Origin: an uncultured Clostridia bacterium | GTDB lineage: Bacteria > Bacillota > Clostridia > Oscillospirales > Acutalibacteraceae | Assembly: GCA_944384835.1 (NCBI GenBank) | Contig: CALWUU010000005.1 | Location: 27,817 to 91,816, forward strand | Length of the DNA: 64,000 bases | Direction: 5' to 3' | Shown here: in pieces, positions 43,613-52,866 of the stretch | Position numbering within the stretch: the stretch's first letter is position 1 | Layout: every line of letters starts with the position of its first letter | Position numbers and translations under genes: made by a program | Notes under the pieces: model-generated | Told to the model about the DNA's origin: nothing | Database searches by the model: none | What the model saw: only the letters and a program-made list of their open reading frames with translations

Positions 43613-45994
43613 ATGATGGAAGAAAAGCAGAGACTGCATCCGGATGCAAAAACCGGCTTAACATCTCAGCAAGTTGCGAGTCAAAAAGAAAAAGGACTCA
43701 AAAATGAAGCAACAGAAAAAATATCAAAATCCACATGGCAAATCATTAAAGATAATGTTTTTACTTTATTTAATTTGTTCAATTTAATTATTGCTATTGC
43801 GTTGGCTTGTGTTGGTGCCTTCAGCAATTTGTTATTTATCTTTATCATTATTGCCAATGTTTTAATTGCGATTATCCAAGAATTACGGGCAAAGAAATTG
43901 GTGGATAGCCTTTCTTTATTGTCTGTCCCCCATGCCAAAGTAGTACGGGACGGAAGAGAACAGGAAATTCCCGTGGAAGATTTGGTTTTGGATGATGTCA
44001 TTTGTCTGTATGCGGGTCAACAAATTTGTTCAGACGCCATTATTTTAGAAGGCGAAGCAGAAGTGAATGAATCTTTGCTGACAGGTGAATCCGATCCAAT
44101 CAATAAAGGACCGGGCGATCAAGTGTTGTCCGGCAGCTTTGTCATCAGCGGTAAATGCTATGCGAAAGTTGAGCATATAGGCAATGATAATTACGCTACC
44201 CATATCGCGCAGGAAGCAAAAAAAATGAAACAAGTGCATTCCGAGTTGGTTACTTCCATGAGAAAAGTAACCCGTTTTACAGGATTTTTAATTATCCCGT
44301 TGGGTATTGTATTGTTTTTAGAAGCATTTTTCTTGCGTGGCGGAGATCCTGCCACTTCAGTTGTTTCCACAGCAGCCGGTTTGCTTGGTATGCTACCAAA
44401 AGGACTGGTTTTGCTTATTAGTATTAGTTTAGCCGTTGGCGTAGGTCGTTTGGCAAAGCGTAAAGTACTGGTGCAAGAGCTTTATTCTCTTGAAACACTT
44501 GCCCATGTGGATGTGCTTTGTTTGGATAAAACAGGTACTATTACAGAAGGCAACATGAAAGTTGAATCGGTATATCCATTAAGAAGAGAAGAGGATATTC
44601 CTTGGTTTGATGACGTAATGGGTTCTTTCTTGCATTATACAGATGATAATAATGCAACATTTCAAGCCATAAAGGGTCATTATCAAGAATGTAAGCGTTA
44701 TGCCCCCATACAGAAAATACCATTTTCTTCTCAAAGAAAGTGGAGCGCAATGACATTTGAACAATTTGGCACCCTTGTGCTGGGAGCTCCCGAAAAATTA
44801 ACAAATTCACAGCTTCCGGTGGAAATTCAGCAAGAAATTCGCAATGGAAACCGTGTGATTTTAGTGGGCATTACCAAGGATAAGGTTACTTCAGACAGTC
44901 AGCTGACAGGAGTAGTACCGTTAAAAGCAATTGTAATTACAGATCCTATTCGCGAAAATGCAAAAGCAACATTTGACTACTTTAAACGTGAAGGTGTTGC
45001 AATAAAAGTAATTTCTGGTGACAATCCGGCAACTGTTGCCGCTATTGCGAAAAAGGCAGGCTTAGAAGGTGCGGAAAATTATATTGATATGAGCACCATT
45101 CAAACAAAAGAAGAATTGGTAAAAGCGGCAAATTGTTATTCTGTTTTTGGCCGTGTATCGCCGCAGCAAAAGAAAATGTTGGTAGAAGCTTTACAGAAAC
45201 ACGGTCATAAAGTTGCAATGACCGGAGATGGTGTCAACGATATTTTGGCATTGCGTGAAGCAGACTGCAGTATTGCCATTGCTGAAGGCAGCGATGCCGC
45301 AAGACAAGTGTCTCAATTGGTATTGCTTAATTCAGACTTTTCCTCTTTGCCAAAAGTTTTGGCCGAAGGAAGACGTGTTGTAAATAATATTACGCGTGTT
45401 GCAGGTGTTTTCTTTGTAAAAACCATTTACTCTGTATTATTATCCATTATTTGTATTTGTACCAATCAGCCATTTCCTTTCTTGCCAATTCAAATCACAT
45501 TGATTGATTTAGCAATTGAAGGATACCCGGCATTCTTTATGTCCTTTGAGCCGGATGGCAGAAAGGTAACAGGGCGATTTTTACCGTCAGTATTTAGGCG
45601 GGCGATTCCCAATGCCATTGCAACGACCATTGGTGTAGTAGCGTTGTTTATCATTGCTCCGTTATTTGGTGTTTCTTCGGAACAAACAAATACTATTATG
45701 TATCTTTTGGTTGGCTTTGTTGGTGTTACAGCAGTATTTAAAGCTTGCTGGCCGTTTAATCCACTACGCGCATTCTTATTCTTGTCCATGACTTTTGGAT
45801 ACTTTGCTGCAGCATTTCTCTTTAAAGGAATGCTTCATTTAACAATGCCTTCAACAGATGCGCTTATTATCTTTGGTATAGCAGCTGCTGCAAGTATTGT
45901 GATAGAACGGATTACTGCTTTGATCACCAATGTGATTTTTAAAAGCTCAATGTCCAACAAAAAAGCAAAACGATATGCAAATCCAAAACGATAA
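43613..45994 (+). CDS. P-type cation-transporting ATPase (CtpE-like)
   Basis: A 793-residue pump. The actuator motif LTGES is near residue 157, the phosphorylation site DKTGT near 304, and the hinge TGDGVNDILAL near 540. Transmembrane helix 4 has GMLPKGLVLL with Lys where many family members have Glu (PEGL). Overall layout is nearest to CtpE-like calcium-export pumps (family knowledge). The changed Lys could affect ion binding or direction. AAAGGTGAT precedes the ATG. Confidence 0.9.
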   Translation: MMEEKQRLHPDAKTGLTSQQVASQKEKGLKNEATEKISKSTWQIIKDNVFTLFNLFNLIIAIALACVGAFSNLLFIFIIIANVLIAIIQELRAKKLVDSLSLLSVPHAKVVRDGREQEIPVEDLVLDDVICLYAGQQICSDAIILEGEAEVNESLLTGESDPINKGPGDQVLSGSFVISGKCYAKVEHIGNDNYATHIAQEAKKMKQVHSELVTSMRKVTRFTGFLIIPLGIVLFLEAFFLRGGDPATSVVSTAAGLLGMLPKGLVLLISISLAVGVGRLAKRKVLVQELYSLETLAHVDVLCLDKTGTITEGNMKVESVYPLRREEDIPWFDDVMGSFLHYTDDNNATFQAIKGHYQECKRYAPIQKIPFSSQRKWSAMTFEQFGTLVLGAPEKLTNSQLPVEIQQEIRNGNRVILVGITKDKVTSDSQLTGVVPLKAIVITDPIRENAKATFDYFKREGVAIKVISGDNPATVAAIAKKAGLEGAENYIDMSTIQTKEELVKAANCYSVFGRVSPQQKKMLVEALQKHGHKVAMTGDGVNDILALREADCSIAIAEGSDAARQVSQLVLLNSDFSSLPKVLAEGRRVVNNITRVAGVFFVKTIYSVLLSIICICTNQPFPFLPIQITLIDLAIEGYPAFFMSFEPDGRKVTGRFLPSVFRRAIPNAIATTIGVVALFIIAPLFGVSSEQTNTIMYLLVGFVGVTAVFKACWPFNPLRAFLFLSMTFGYFAAAFLFKGMLHLTMPSTDALIIFGIAAAASIVIERITALITNVIFKSSMSNKKAKRYANPKR

Positions 45995-46004
45995 AAAAGC
46001 ACTT

Positions 46005-46047
46005 CAAGGGAGGCACTTCGAAAAGAAGTTGTCTCCCTTGGTTTTTG
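46005..46047 (+). terminator. Terminator after the P-type ATPase
   Basis: Stem CAAGGGAG / CTCCCTTG with an inner ACTTC / GAAGT pair, followed by GTTTTTG. Confidence 0.85.
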
Positions 46048-46074
46048 TAATCAATCAGATTGGAGGATTACAAG

Positions 46075-46416
46075 ATAAAGCAGCATTACATTAACGAAAG
46101 AACAGGTATCAGCTACACTTTAGAAGGCGACCCCTGTTTGTCCAATCATGTTAATCAAAGAAGTAGAAACGTGTATGAGACAACGGCATCAATGTTATTT
46201 GGTAGAACATTGATGAGTGACTTACACTAGGAAAACGAAACAATTACGCTGCTGATACTGACGAAAAAGCAGAAGATTTTTTCCGGCAGGTAAAACAGAT
46301 GGTAGAGCGTAAGGATGTGACCGAATGCCCAAAACAAATGACCAGATGGCGTAAATAATTGCTATGAACAATATTTTGAGCAAAGCAGAAGAGATGGTGA
46401 ACATTGATTTATGGAT
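46075..46416 (+). pseudogene. Decayed TnpV-like transposon gene
   Basis: GGAGG at 46062 precedes ATA at 46075 where a start ATG would be. The frame reads KQHYINERTGISYTLEGD, then breaks. Another frame gives MRQRHQCYLVEH, then NAADTDEKAEDFFRQVKQMV followed by ERKDVTE, and finally MNNILSKAEEMVNIDLW. This order matches TnpV proteins of clostridial conjugative transposons (GMRRQRYLKEH, a FFRLVKQLAEREGVTE segment, RMNNIRERATEIVN). Several frameshifts and a stop show it is dead. Confidence 0.72.
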
Positions 46417-46422
46417 ACAGCA

Positions 46423-46458
46423 ATGGCGGCAGGGAGAAATCCTTGCCGCCATATTTAT
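46423..46458 (+). terminator. Terminator at the left end of the island
   Basis: Stem ATGGCGGCA / TGCCGCCAT with an 12-base loop; T-rich on both sides. Between the TnpV remnant and the convergent MerR gene. Confidence 0.75.
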
Positions 46459-46478
46459 TAGTGTTATGTAATGATTTG

Positions 46479-46928
46479 TTAAATTTTTGATTGGTAATTT
46501 TCTAAATATAAATTATCTGAAACTTTTTCTTCATTGGAATGATGGATTTTTTCTGTTCCTGCGGCGATTGCAGTTTCATAATACCAACATTTATAGTTGA
46601 CGGTATCTAAAATTTTCTGCAATTCTGTCATCTGTTTCTCTACAATCCGTTTCCGTTCCAAAAACATCTCGTATCTCTGCTGTAAGGAAGCGTCTCCTTG
46701 TTCCAGCCAATCACTGAACTGACGGATTTCCTTGATCGGCATACCTGTTTTTTTCAGACAATCTATTATACGAAGCGTAGCAATGTCTTTTTCAGTAAAA
46801 ATTCGATATCCTGATTCCATTCGCTCTACAAATGGCAGTAATCCTTCTTTGTCGTAATAGCGGATTGTACTTGTTGGTACGTCCATCAACTTGGCTGCGT
46901 CTTTAATGGTGTATTTCTCTTTTTCCAT
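46479..46928 (-). CDS. MerR-family transcriptional regulator (AdhR/NmlR type)
   Basis: A 149-residue regulator. The N-terminal winged helix YTIKDAAKLMDVPTSTIRYY is followed by a SGYRIFTEKD wing and a coiled coil. Cys 57 in LRIIDCLKKTGMPIKEIRQF sits in the place of the single sensing Cys of AdhR/NmlR proteins, which respond to aldehydes and electrophiles. AAGGAGCG precedes the ATG at 46928. It is divergent from the dehydrogenase operon, whose promoter has a MerR-type 19-bp spacer. Confidence 0.92.
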   Translation of the reverse strand: MEKEKYTIKDAAKLMDVPTSTIRYYDKEGLLPFVERMESGYRIFTEKDIATLRIIDCLKKTGMPIKEIRQFSDWLEQGDASLQQRYEMFLERKRIVEKQMTELQKILDTVNYKCWYYETAIAAGTEKIHHSNEEKVSDNLYLENYQSKI

Positions 46929-46972
46929 ATAATTACGCTCCTTAAATTTTAAAAAAATTTTTCCGAAAAACA

Positions 46973-47003
46973 TTGACCTTAAACTCAAGTTTAATGTTAT
47001 ACT
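46973..47003 (+). promoter_or_regulatory. MerR-type promoter with 19-bp spacer and operator dyad
   Basis: TTGACC (46973-46978), 19-bp spacer, TATACT (46998-47003). The spacer contains TTAAACT-CA-AGTTTAA, a perfect 7-bp dyad. Overlong spacers centred on a dyad are the hallmark of MerR-activated promoters. The SDR start is 32 bp downstream of the -10. Confidence 0.9.
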
Positions 47004-47034
47004 AAAGTCAATCAAAAGTCAAGGAGGATTTTAT

Positions 47035-47796
47035 ATGGAAATCACATTTAAAGGCAAAGTTGCTTTAGTAACAGGTGCAGCAGGTGGTATGGGGCTTGCA
47101 ACAGCTAGGAAATTTGCCGAATCCGGTGCGGCGGTTGCCCTTGTTGACCTGAATGAGAAATTGGTTATTCAAGCAGCAGAGGAACTAAAAAATATGGGTT
47201 ATCAGGCGCTTGCTGTAGTTTGCGATGTCAGCAAGGAAGCACAGGTAAAAGCAATGATTGAAAAGACCGTTGCGGCTTTTGGAAGACTTGATGCTGCGTA
47301 TAATAATGCAGGAGTAAACAGCCCTATGACCGATACTGCCGATCTTGCCACGGAAGAATATGACCGTATTATGAATATTGATCTACGCTCTGTTTGGCTT
47401 TGTATGAAATATGAACTTCAGCAGATGCGAAAGCAAGGAACCGGAGCAATCGTGAACTGTTCCTCATTGGGTGGCTTAGTAGGAAACGCCGGCCGTGCAG
47501 CCTATCATGCAGCAAAACATGGCATTTTGGGCATGACAAAAAGTTCTGCAATCGAATATGCACCGAGAGGTATTCGAATCAATGCGGTTTGTCCGGGTGT
47601 TATCGAAACACCGATGGTACAGCAGATGGTATCTTCCGGAGACCTTTCCCGTGAAGCGTGTGCCCGTCTTGCTCCGATTGGCAGGTTGGGAACAGCGGAT
47701 GAGGTTGCGGATGCCGTTTTGTGGCTTTGCAGTTCTTTATCAACATATGTAATTGGGCAATCCATTGCCGTTGATGGCGGATACACCATTGTTTAA
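47035..47796 (+). CDS. Short-chain dehydrogenase/reductase
   Basis: A 253-residue classical SDR. Cofactor motif TGAAGGMGLA (residue ~14-23), NNAG (~90), the catalytic Ser-Tyr-Lys (SSLGGLVG..; YHAAK ~158-162). Asp at the end of strand 2 (ALVDLNE) indicates NAD(H) preference. AAGGAGG precedes the ATG. First gene of the MerR-controlled operon; with the next genes it probably reduces aldehydes or ketones. Confidence 0.93.
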   Translation: MEITFKGKVALVTGAAGGMGLATARKFAESGAAVALVDLNEKLVIQAAEELKNMGYQALAVVCDVSKEAQVKAMIEKTVAAFGRLDAAYNNAGVNSPMTDTADLATEEYDRIMNIDLRSVWLCMKYELQQMRKQGTGAIVNCSSLGGLVGNAGRAAYHAAKHGILGMTKSSAIEYAPRGIRINAVCPGVIETPMVQQMVSSGDLSREACARLAPIGRLGTADEVADAVLWLCSSLSTYVIGQSIAVDGGYTIV

Positions 47797-47872
47797 GATT
47801 GGCTGACAATTGATATGAGCAGCCTCTAACATCTATTTGTAAAATATAAGATTAACTGCGAGGAGGATATTT

Positions 47873-49042
47873 ATGTTAGAAAATTTTTCATACTGTAACC
47901 CTACAAAATTATATTTTGGAGAGAACGCTCTTGAAAATTTAACTGTTGAATTGACAAAATACGGTAATAATGTCGCTCTTGTTTACGGTGGCGGATCAAT
48001 TAAGAAAAACGGGATTTATGATGAAATTATTGGTATTTTAAAATCTGCTGGCAAAACTGTGTCAGAGATAGCAGGAGTTATGCCGAACCCTACCATTCAT
48101 AAGCTTTACGAAGGTGTTGAAATTGCAAGAACCAATAAGGTGGATTTTATTCTTGCTGTAGGCGGTGGTTCAGTAGTGGATTATGCAAAAGCTCTATCTG
48201 TCTCCATTCACTGCGATGAAGACCCATGGGAAAAATACTATGCCCGATTTGAAGAACCTGCCTGCGAAATTGTTCCTGTCGGCGTTGTGCTTACAATGGT
48301 TGGTACAGGATCGGAAATGAATGCCGGAGCAGTTATCACTTATCCGGAAAAGAAGCTAAAAATCGGTCACGTGTTTGCGGATGAAAAGATTATGCCGAGA
48401 TTTTCTATTTTGAATCCAAAATATACGATGAGCCTTCCGAAATCTCAAATGGTTGCGGGCATCTATGATATGTTCAACCATATATGCGAGCAATATTTTT
48501 CTGGTGAGGATGACAATACGAGCGATTATATCAGTGAGGGTTTGATGAGAAGCATCATTCATTCCAGCCGCATTGCAATGAAAGATATGAACGATTACGA
48601 AGCGAGAAGCAATCTTATGTGGGCGGCTGCTTGGGCACTGAACACTCTGGTATCAAAAGGAAAAAGCACCGATTGGATGGTGCATATGCTCGGACAGTCG
48701 GTGGGGGCTTGCAGTAACGCTACACACGGTATGACATTATCAGCGGTTTCTTTGCCGTACTATAAAATGATTATGCCTTACGGTATTCAGAAGTTTGTCC
48801 GCTTTGCCGTGAATGTTTGGAACATTTCTCCTGTTGGAAAAACAGAGAAACAGCTTGCCGAAGAAGGATTGTCCGCAATGGAGATGTGGATGAAAGAACT
48901 TGGTCTTGCCACAAAACTTTCCCAAATCGGTGTGACTACGGAAATGATTGATGATATTGTAAAGGGTACGCTGATTATGAAAGGCGGCTATAAAGTGCTT
49001 TCCAAAGATGATGTACGGGAAGTGCTGATGCAGTCAATGTAA
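47873..49042 (+). CDS. Iron-containing alcohol dehydrogenase (BDH/YqhD type)
   Basis: A 389-residue group III alcohol dehydrogenase. NAD(P) motif GGGSVVDYAKAL (~residue 96-107). Metal ligands: Asp and His in GIYDMFNHICEQ (~197-204), His in WMVHMLGQS (~266) and His in ATHGMTLS (~282). Closest to the butanol dehydrogenase/YqhD group that reduces aldehydes with NADPH. CGAGGAGG precedes the ATG. Confidence 0.95.
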   Translation: MLENFSYCNPTKLYFGENALENLTVELTKYGNNVALVYGGGSIKKNGIYDEIIGILKSAGKTVSEIAGVMPNPTIHKLYEGVEIARTNKVDFILAVGGGSVVDYAKALSVSIHCDEDPWEKYYARFEEPACEIVPVGVVLTMVGTGSEMNAGAVITYPEKKLKIGHVFADEKIMPRFSILNPKYTMSLPKSQMVAGIYDMFNHICEQYFSGEDDNTSDYISEGLMRSIIHSSRIAMKDMNDYEARSNLMWAAAWALNTLVSKGKSTDWMVHMLGQSVGACSNATHGMTLSAVSLPYYKMIMPYGIQKFVRFAVNVWNISPVGKTEKQLAEEGLSAMEMWMKELGLATKLSQIGVTTEMIDDIVKGTLIMKGGYKVLSKDDVREVLMQSM

Positions 49043-49060
49043 CAGAAAGGCGGCGTTTGT

Positions 49061-50155
49061 ATGGAATATCGCAAACTGCCCCACGGAGAGGAAAAAATCA
49101 GTGTGATTGGTATGGGTTCTTCCGTGATTGGAGAACAACCTGAAAAAGATATCATTGAAACGGTACAGCTTGCATTGGACTCAGGTATAAATTTTTTCGA
49201 TATGGCTGGCGGTCACGCAAGTGTTTTTTCGGCGTATGGAAAAGCGCTGGAGGGACGTAGACAAAACGCAATGCTCCAAGTGCATTTCGGCGCTGACTAT
49301 ATAACAGGTGCATATGGCTGGACAACAAATTTGGATACGGTCAAAAAATCTGTTGAATGGCAGCTTGAAAAATTAAAAACCGATTACATTGATTTTGGGT
49401 TCATTCATTGCATTGACGAGGAAGCGGATTTAATAGCTTACGAAAAAAACAGTATATTGAATTACTTGATGGATATGAAAGAGCAGGACGTGGTAAAGCA
49501 CATCGGTCTTTCCACTCATGCCCCTGTGATTGCAAACAAGGTGCTGGATATGAATATCCTTGATATGCTGATGTTTTCCATTAACCCGATGTATGACTAC
49601 GGAGAAGGTGATTATGCCATTGGAAGCGATGGGGAAAGGCAGCGCCTGTACCGCCGTTGTGAAAAGGAGAGTGTTGGAATTTCCGTTATGAAGCCTTTTA
49701 ATGCAGGACAGCTTCTTGACGCAAAGCAATCGCCGTTTCATGCGGCAATGACAACTGCGCAGTGCATACAATATGCGCTTGATAAACCAGGTGTTATGAC
49801 TGTTCTCGGAGGCCCGGGCAATGTAAAGCAGCTGAAAGAGATTCTTTCCTATTTTGATACAACAAAGGAAGAACGTAATTATTCCATAATCAGCAGACTC
49901 ACCCCCGATGAATCAATAGGAAAATGTGTATATTGTAAACATTGCCATCCCTGCCCTGCAAATATTGATATCGGACTTATCAATAAATATTACGACCTTG
50001 CCGTTCAGGGCGACATTTTGGCAAAAGAACACTATATGACTCTTGAAAAAACGGCAGCTGATTGCATTCGCTGTGGTCATTGCAATCGAAGATGTCCATT
50101 TAAGGTAATGCAGATGGAGAGGATGAATGAAATAAAGAATTACTTCGGAAAGTAA
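49061..50155 (+). CDS. Aldo/keto reductase with C-terminal 2[4Fe-4S] ferredoxin domain
   Basis: A 364-residue protein. The N-terminal ~275 residues are an aldo/keto reductase barrel (INFFDMAGG, YIDFGFIH, GLSTHAP). The C-terminus carries two four-Cys clusters, CVYCKHCHPCP (~288) and CIRCGHCNRRCP (~335). The barrel reduces a carbonyl; the ferredoxin part links it to flavodoxin or ferredoxin. The following flavodoxin genes fit as electron partners. It starts 18 bp after the alcohol dehydrogenase stop. Confidence 0.94.
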   Translation: MEYRKLPHGEEKISVIGMGSSVIGEQPEKDIIETVQLALDSGINFFDMAGGHASVFSAYGKALEGRRQNAMLQVHFGADYITGAYGWTTNLDTVKKSVEWQLEKLKTDYIDFGFIHCIDEEADLIAYEKNSILNYLMDMKEQDVVKHIGLSTHAPVIANKVLDMNILDMLMFSINPMYDYGEGDYAIGSDGERQRLYRRCEKESVGISVMKPFNAGQLLDAKQSPFHAAMTTAQCIQYALDKPGVMTVLGGPGNVKQLKEILSYFDTTKEERNYSIISRLTPDESIGKCVYCKHCHPCPANIDIGLINKYYDLAVQGDILAKEHYMTLEKTAADCIRCGHCNRRCPFKVMQMERMNEIKNYFGK

Positions 50156-50184
50156 TTCAAGTTTTACGGAAAGGAACAAAAGTA

Positions 50185-50834
50185 ATGAAAAAAGAAGTGT
50201 TGCATCGTTAATCGCATTGATTTTTGCTTTCGTCTTTGTAGTAGGGTGCAGTACTAACTCTGTGTCAGATATTTCTTCTGATAACATAAATCAATCTGAA
50301 CAGGACGAAAGTCAACACGACTCTGTATCCGATCTGTCAACAGAATCCAACATTATAGAGCAAGGAAAATCCGCTGTTGTATATTTTTCAGCAACAGGCA
50401 ATACAGCAGAGGCTGCACAGATAATTGCCAATGAAACAGGAGCAGATATTTTTGAGATTGTTCCTCAAGAAGTCTATACATCCGATGACTTAAATTACAA
50501 TGATGATAACTGCCGGGCGAATCAAGAAATGAACGATGATAATGCAAGACCGGCAATTGCAGATGATTTAAGTGTGGTTTCAGAATATGACAGAATTTAT
50601 TTGGGCTATCCCATTTGGTGGGGAACGGCTCCCCGTATTATACAAACCTTTCTTGAGGAATATGATTTATCACAAGCGACCATATACATTTTTTGCACAT
50701 CGGGAGGAAGCGGGGTAGAACAGAGTGTCAGAGATTTGCAAAGCTTATACCCAGATACCAATATCATTGAGGGTAAACGCTTTTCATCAGCTTCGGCGGA
50801 GGATGTTAAATCATGGATTGAAAGTTTGAATTAA
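50185..50834 (+). CDS. Flavodoxin-like lipoprotein with a frameshift in the signal peptide
   Basis: The flavodoxin domain (AVVYFSATGNTAEAAQIIAN, later YLGYPIWWGTAPRI and TSGGSG) is intact from about 50217. Upstream, the A-rich start ATGAAAAAAGAAGTG at 50185 (six A, 50188-50193) runs into TAA after eight codons. One more A would give a normal lipoprotein signal, MKKRSVASLIALIFAFVFVV followed by GC. AAAGGAAC precedes that ATG. So either a base was lost, slippage restores the frame, or there is a sequencing error. A TTG start at 50217 without RBS is the alternative. It probably anchors FMN electron transfer outside the membrane. Confidence 0.75.
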
Positions 50835-50848
50835 GGAGGAATAGCAAG

Positions 50849-51325
50849 ATGAAAAAAGTACTGGTAGCCTATTTCAGCGCAAGCGGAACGACGGCAAAGC
50901 TTGCTGATAAGTTAGCGTCTGCAATCAGTGCGGATTTACACGAAATTATACCGAAACATCCGTATACTTCTGCTGACTTAGACTGGACAAATAAGAAAAG
51001 CCGCAGTAACGTGGAGATGAGTAACAAAGCATTTAGACCTGAGGTGGCAAATACCGTGGAGAATATGGAGCAGTACGATATCATCTTTCTTGCGTTTCCG
51101 ATTTGGTGGTATGTTGCGCCTACGATTATCAATACTTTTTTAGAGCAGTATAATTTCAAGGGTAAAACGATTGTTCCCATTGCCACATCAGGCGGAAGTG
51201 GTATGGGAAATACAAACGGTGAATTAGCTGTATCCTGCGCAGGAGCAGAGTTAAAAGACGGTAGAGTATTCAGCGTAAATGCAAGTATTGATAAGTTGAG
51301 GTCTTGGGCTGAAAAATTTATCTAA
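50849..51325 (+). CDS. Flavodoxin
   Basis: A 158-residue cytoplasmic flavodoxin-fold protein. The phosphate loop of FMN is VAYFSASGTTAKLADKLA (~residue 5-22); isoalloxazine contacts are in FPIWWYVAPT and TSGGSGMGNT. It is a paralogue of the lipoprotein upstream (both share PIWW and TSGGSG). AAGGAGG precedes the ATG. Probable electron carrier for the aldo/keto reductase. Confidence 0.93.
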   Translation: MKKVLVAYFSASGTTAKLADKLASAISADLHEIIPKHPYTSADLDWTNKKSRSNVEMSNKAFRPEVANTVENMEQYDIIFLAFPIWWYVAPTIINTFLEQYNFKGKTIVPIATSGGSGMGNTNGELAVSCAGAELKDGRVFSVNASIDKLRSWAEKFI

Positions 51326-51397
51326 AAATCATTAATAGCAGATAGCAATCCTGCTGTTTTTGTCTGTAGGGATAATCCGAAGTAAGGTGATTTCCGA

Positions 51398-51559
51398 ATG
51401 TCCAAAATTACAGTAGCGATTTTTGAAGATGTTGACGATGAACTGACAGAAAGTATCGAATCACTAGCACAGTCCGCTCCTTATACTGGGGATATCGCGC
51501 TTTTTACCGCAAGCGTGACATTTGGACAGTATAAATTAGTTTTGGTTAATGAAAAATGA
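51398..51559 (+). CDS. Small ORF, 53 residues, unknown
   Basis: Starts MSKITVAIFEDVDDELTESI and ends TFGQYKLVLVNEK. AAGGTGA lies eight bases before the ATG. Alternating hydrophobic strands and an acidic helix look protein-like, but I know no family. It lies 73 bp behind the flavodoxin gene and may be an operon tail or a truncated gene in the decayed zone. Confidence 0.4.
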   Translation: MSKITVAIFEDVDDELTESIESLAQSAPYTGDIALFTASVTFGQYKLVLVNEK

Positions 51560-51748
51560 ACAATTATAAACAGGAATAGGTATATTTCTTTTGTTCCACT
51601 ACCTTAATAATTTCGAGTTTTTGATTTGAACTCACAAAAATAGTTAGTATCAGACAGTTTTAGACGGTGTTTTTGAATTTTTGTTGGTTAAAAAATTGTG
51701 GTGTTTCCCGTGCTTTTTACATTTGGGAAGAATAAAGGAAAGAACAAA

Positions 51749-52066
51749 ATGAAGGAAGATTATACCTTGAACTGCAATGAAACAGATAAAAAATACAAAG
51801 TTATGTTCCCGGATTATCCCGATATCGTAACAGTAGCGCAACTAAGGAAAATGCTTGATATCAGCAGGAATTTAGCCTATGATTTGATTGCACAAAAGCG
51901 AATTAAAGCGTTCCAACTAGGTAATTCTTATCAGATACCAAAAGTGAATGTAATTGACTACATTATTTGCTGTCAGGAAGATTTGGAAAGAACTCTTGAA
52001 AATAATGGCATCTCAAACAACCTAAAAATGACACAAACCAGCCTAAACCAACCTGAAAATGACTAA
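51749..52066 (+). CDS. Excisionase-type helix-turn-helix protein
   Basis: A 105-residue protein with a MerR-like/Xis helix-turn-helix: VTVAQLRKMLDISRNLAYDL, then KRIKAFQLGNSYQIPKVNVI. This is the PF12728 pattern of excisionases and small transposon regulators. AAAGGAAAG precedes the ATG at 51749. The following DNA holds fragments of a serine recombinase, so it is the last readable part of an element. Confidence 0.82.
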   Translation: MKEDYTLNCNETDKKYKVMFPDYPDIVTVAQLRKMLDISRNLAYDLIAQKRIKAFQLGNSYQIPKVNVIDYIICCQEDLERTLENNGISNNLKMTQTSLNQPEND

Positions 52067-52256
52067 GTGGTCCCAAAAGCGATTCTTTCGAGTGCGGCCT
52101 GTTATGACCACTTCGATACCGCTCCCTATATGTTCAGCCGCCGTTTTTCCTCGCTTTTTTTCGGTGAAAAAGGGCTTTGTAAAGAACTGACGGAAAGAAC
52201 AACAAAATATTCGGTTTTTCGAACTGCGTGATCCCGTATGATTACTGAATTTTCAG

Positions 52257-52858
52257 TGGACAAAAATGACATTGATTTTGAAAATTTCGAAGTATGTTCC
52301 CTATTATATCCAGGATATGGTTGTAACGAAAAAGATGTTGGAAAGCATACGGAGATGTGTGAGCCTTTGAATAAGATTTGGCCCGCAAACAAATGAAATT
52401 CTGCATAGAGGATAAGAAAAAAGGACTCGCACAAAAACACTATGAATCGAATACAGCGCAGAAGTGTTTTGCCGAGCTTGGCAGCTTGATACAGAAAATC
52501 TATTAGAGCAACGTAAACAGTGAGTTGTTTGATGAATGCTATGCCACCTTATCAAATATCTTATGCGGAAGAATAGATAAGCTAAAGGCATAATATTACT
52601 GAAATGCAGAATCATCGCAAAATCCAAGTGGATAGAACGGAAAATCTGTCAAACGGATTATTGAACTCAGTGACCTCATACCCGAACTGATACACAAGTT
52701 TATTGACAGGATTATTGTTTACGTATATAGATGTCTTGACAGCAAGCGTATTCAGTTATAATGAATATTTACTGCAACAGCGTAAGCATACTCTGAGAAC
52801 TCAGTTTCGGAGAAACGGAAGAAGTGTTCCAAAAGTATTTGACAAAGCGGAAATGCAG
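52257..52858 (+). pseudogene. Decayed large serine recombinase (C-terminal part)
   Basis: Fragments in different frames keep the order of a clostridial transposon-type large serine recombinase: YYIQDMVVTKKMLESIRRCV (like HYIR..LEELVLEDLRRV), a piece with SLIQKIY-stop-SNVNSELFDECYATLSNIL (like IQKLYENNVNGKLSDERF), and ELSDLIPELIHKFIDRIIVY (like the VEKIVIHE terminal part). Frameshifts and stops separate them. No catalytic Ser domain is left. It ends in front of a terminator at 52867. Confidence 0.62.
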
Positions 52859-52866
52859 TAAAGCAA

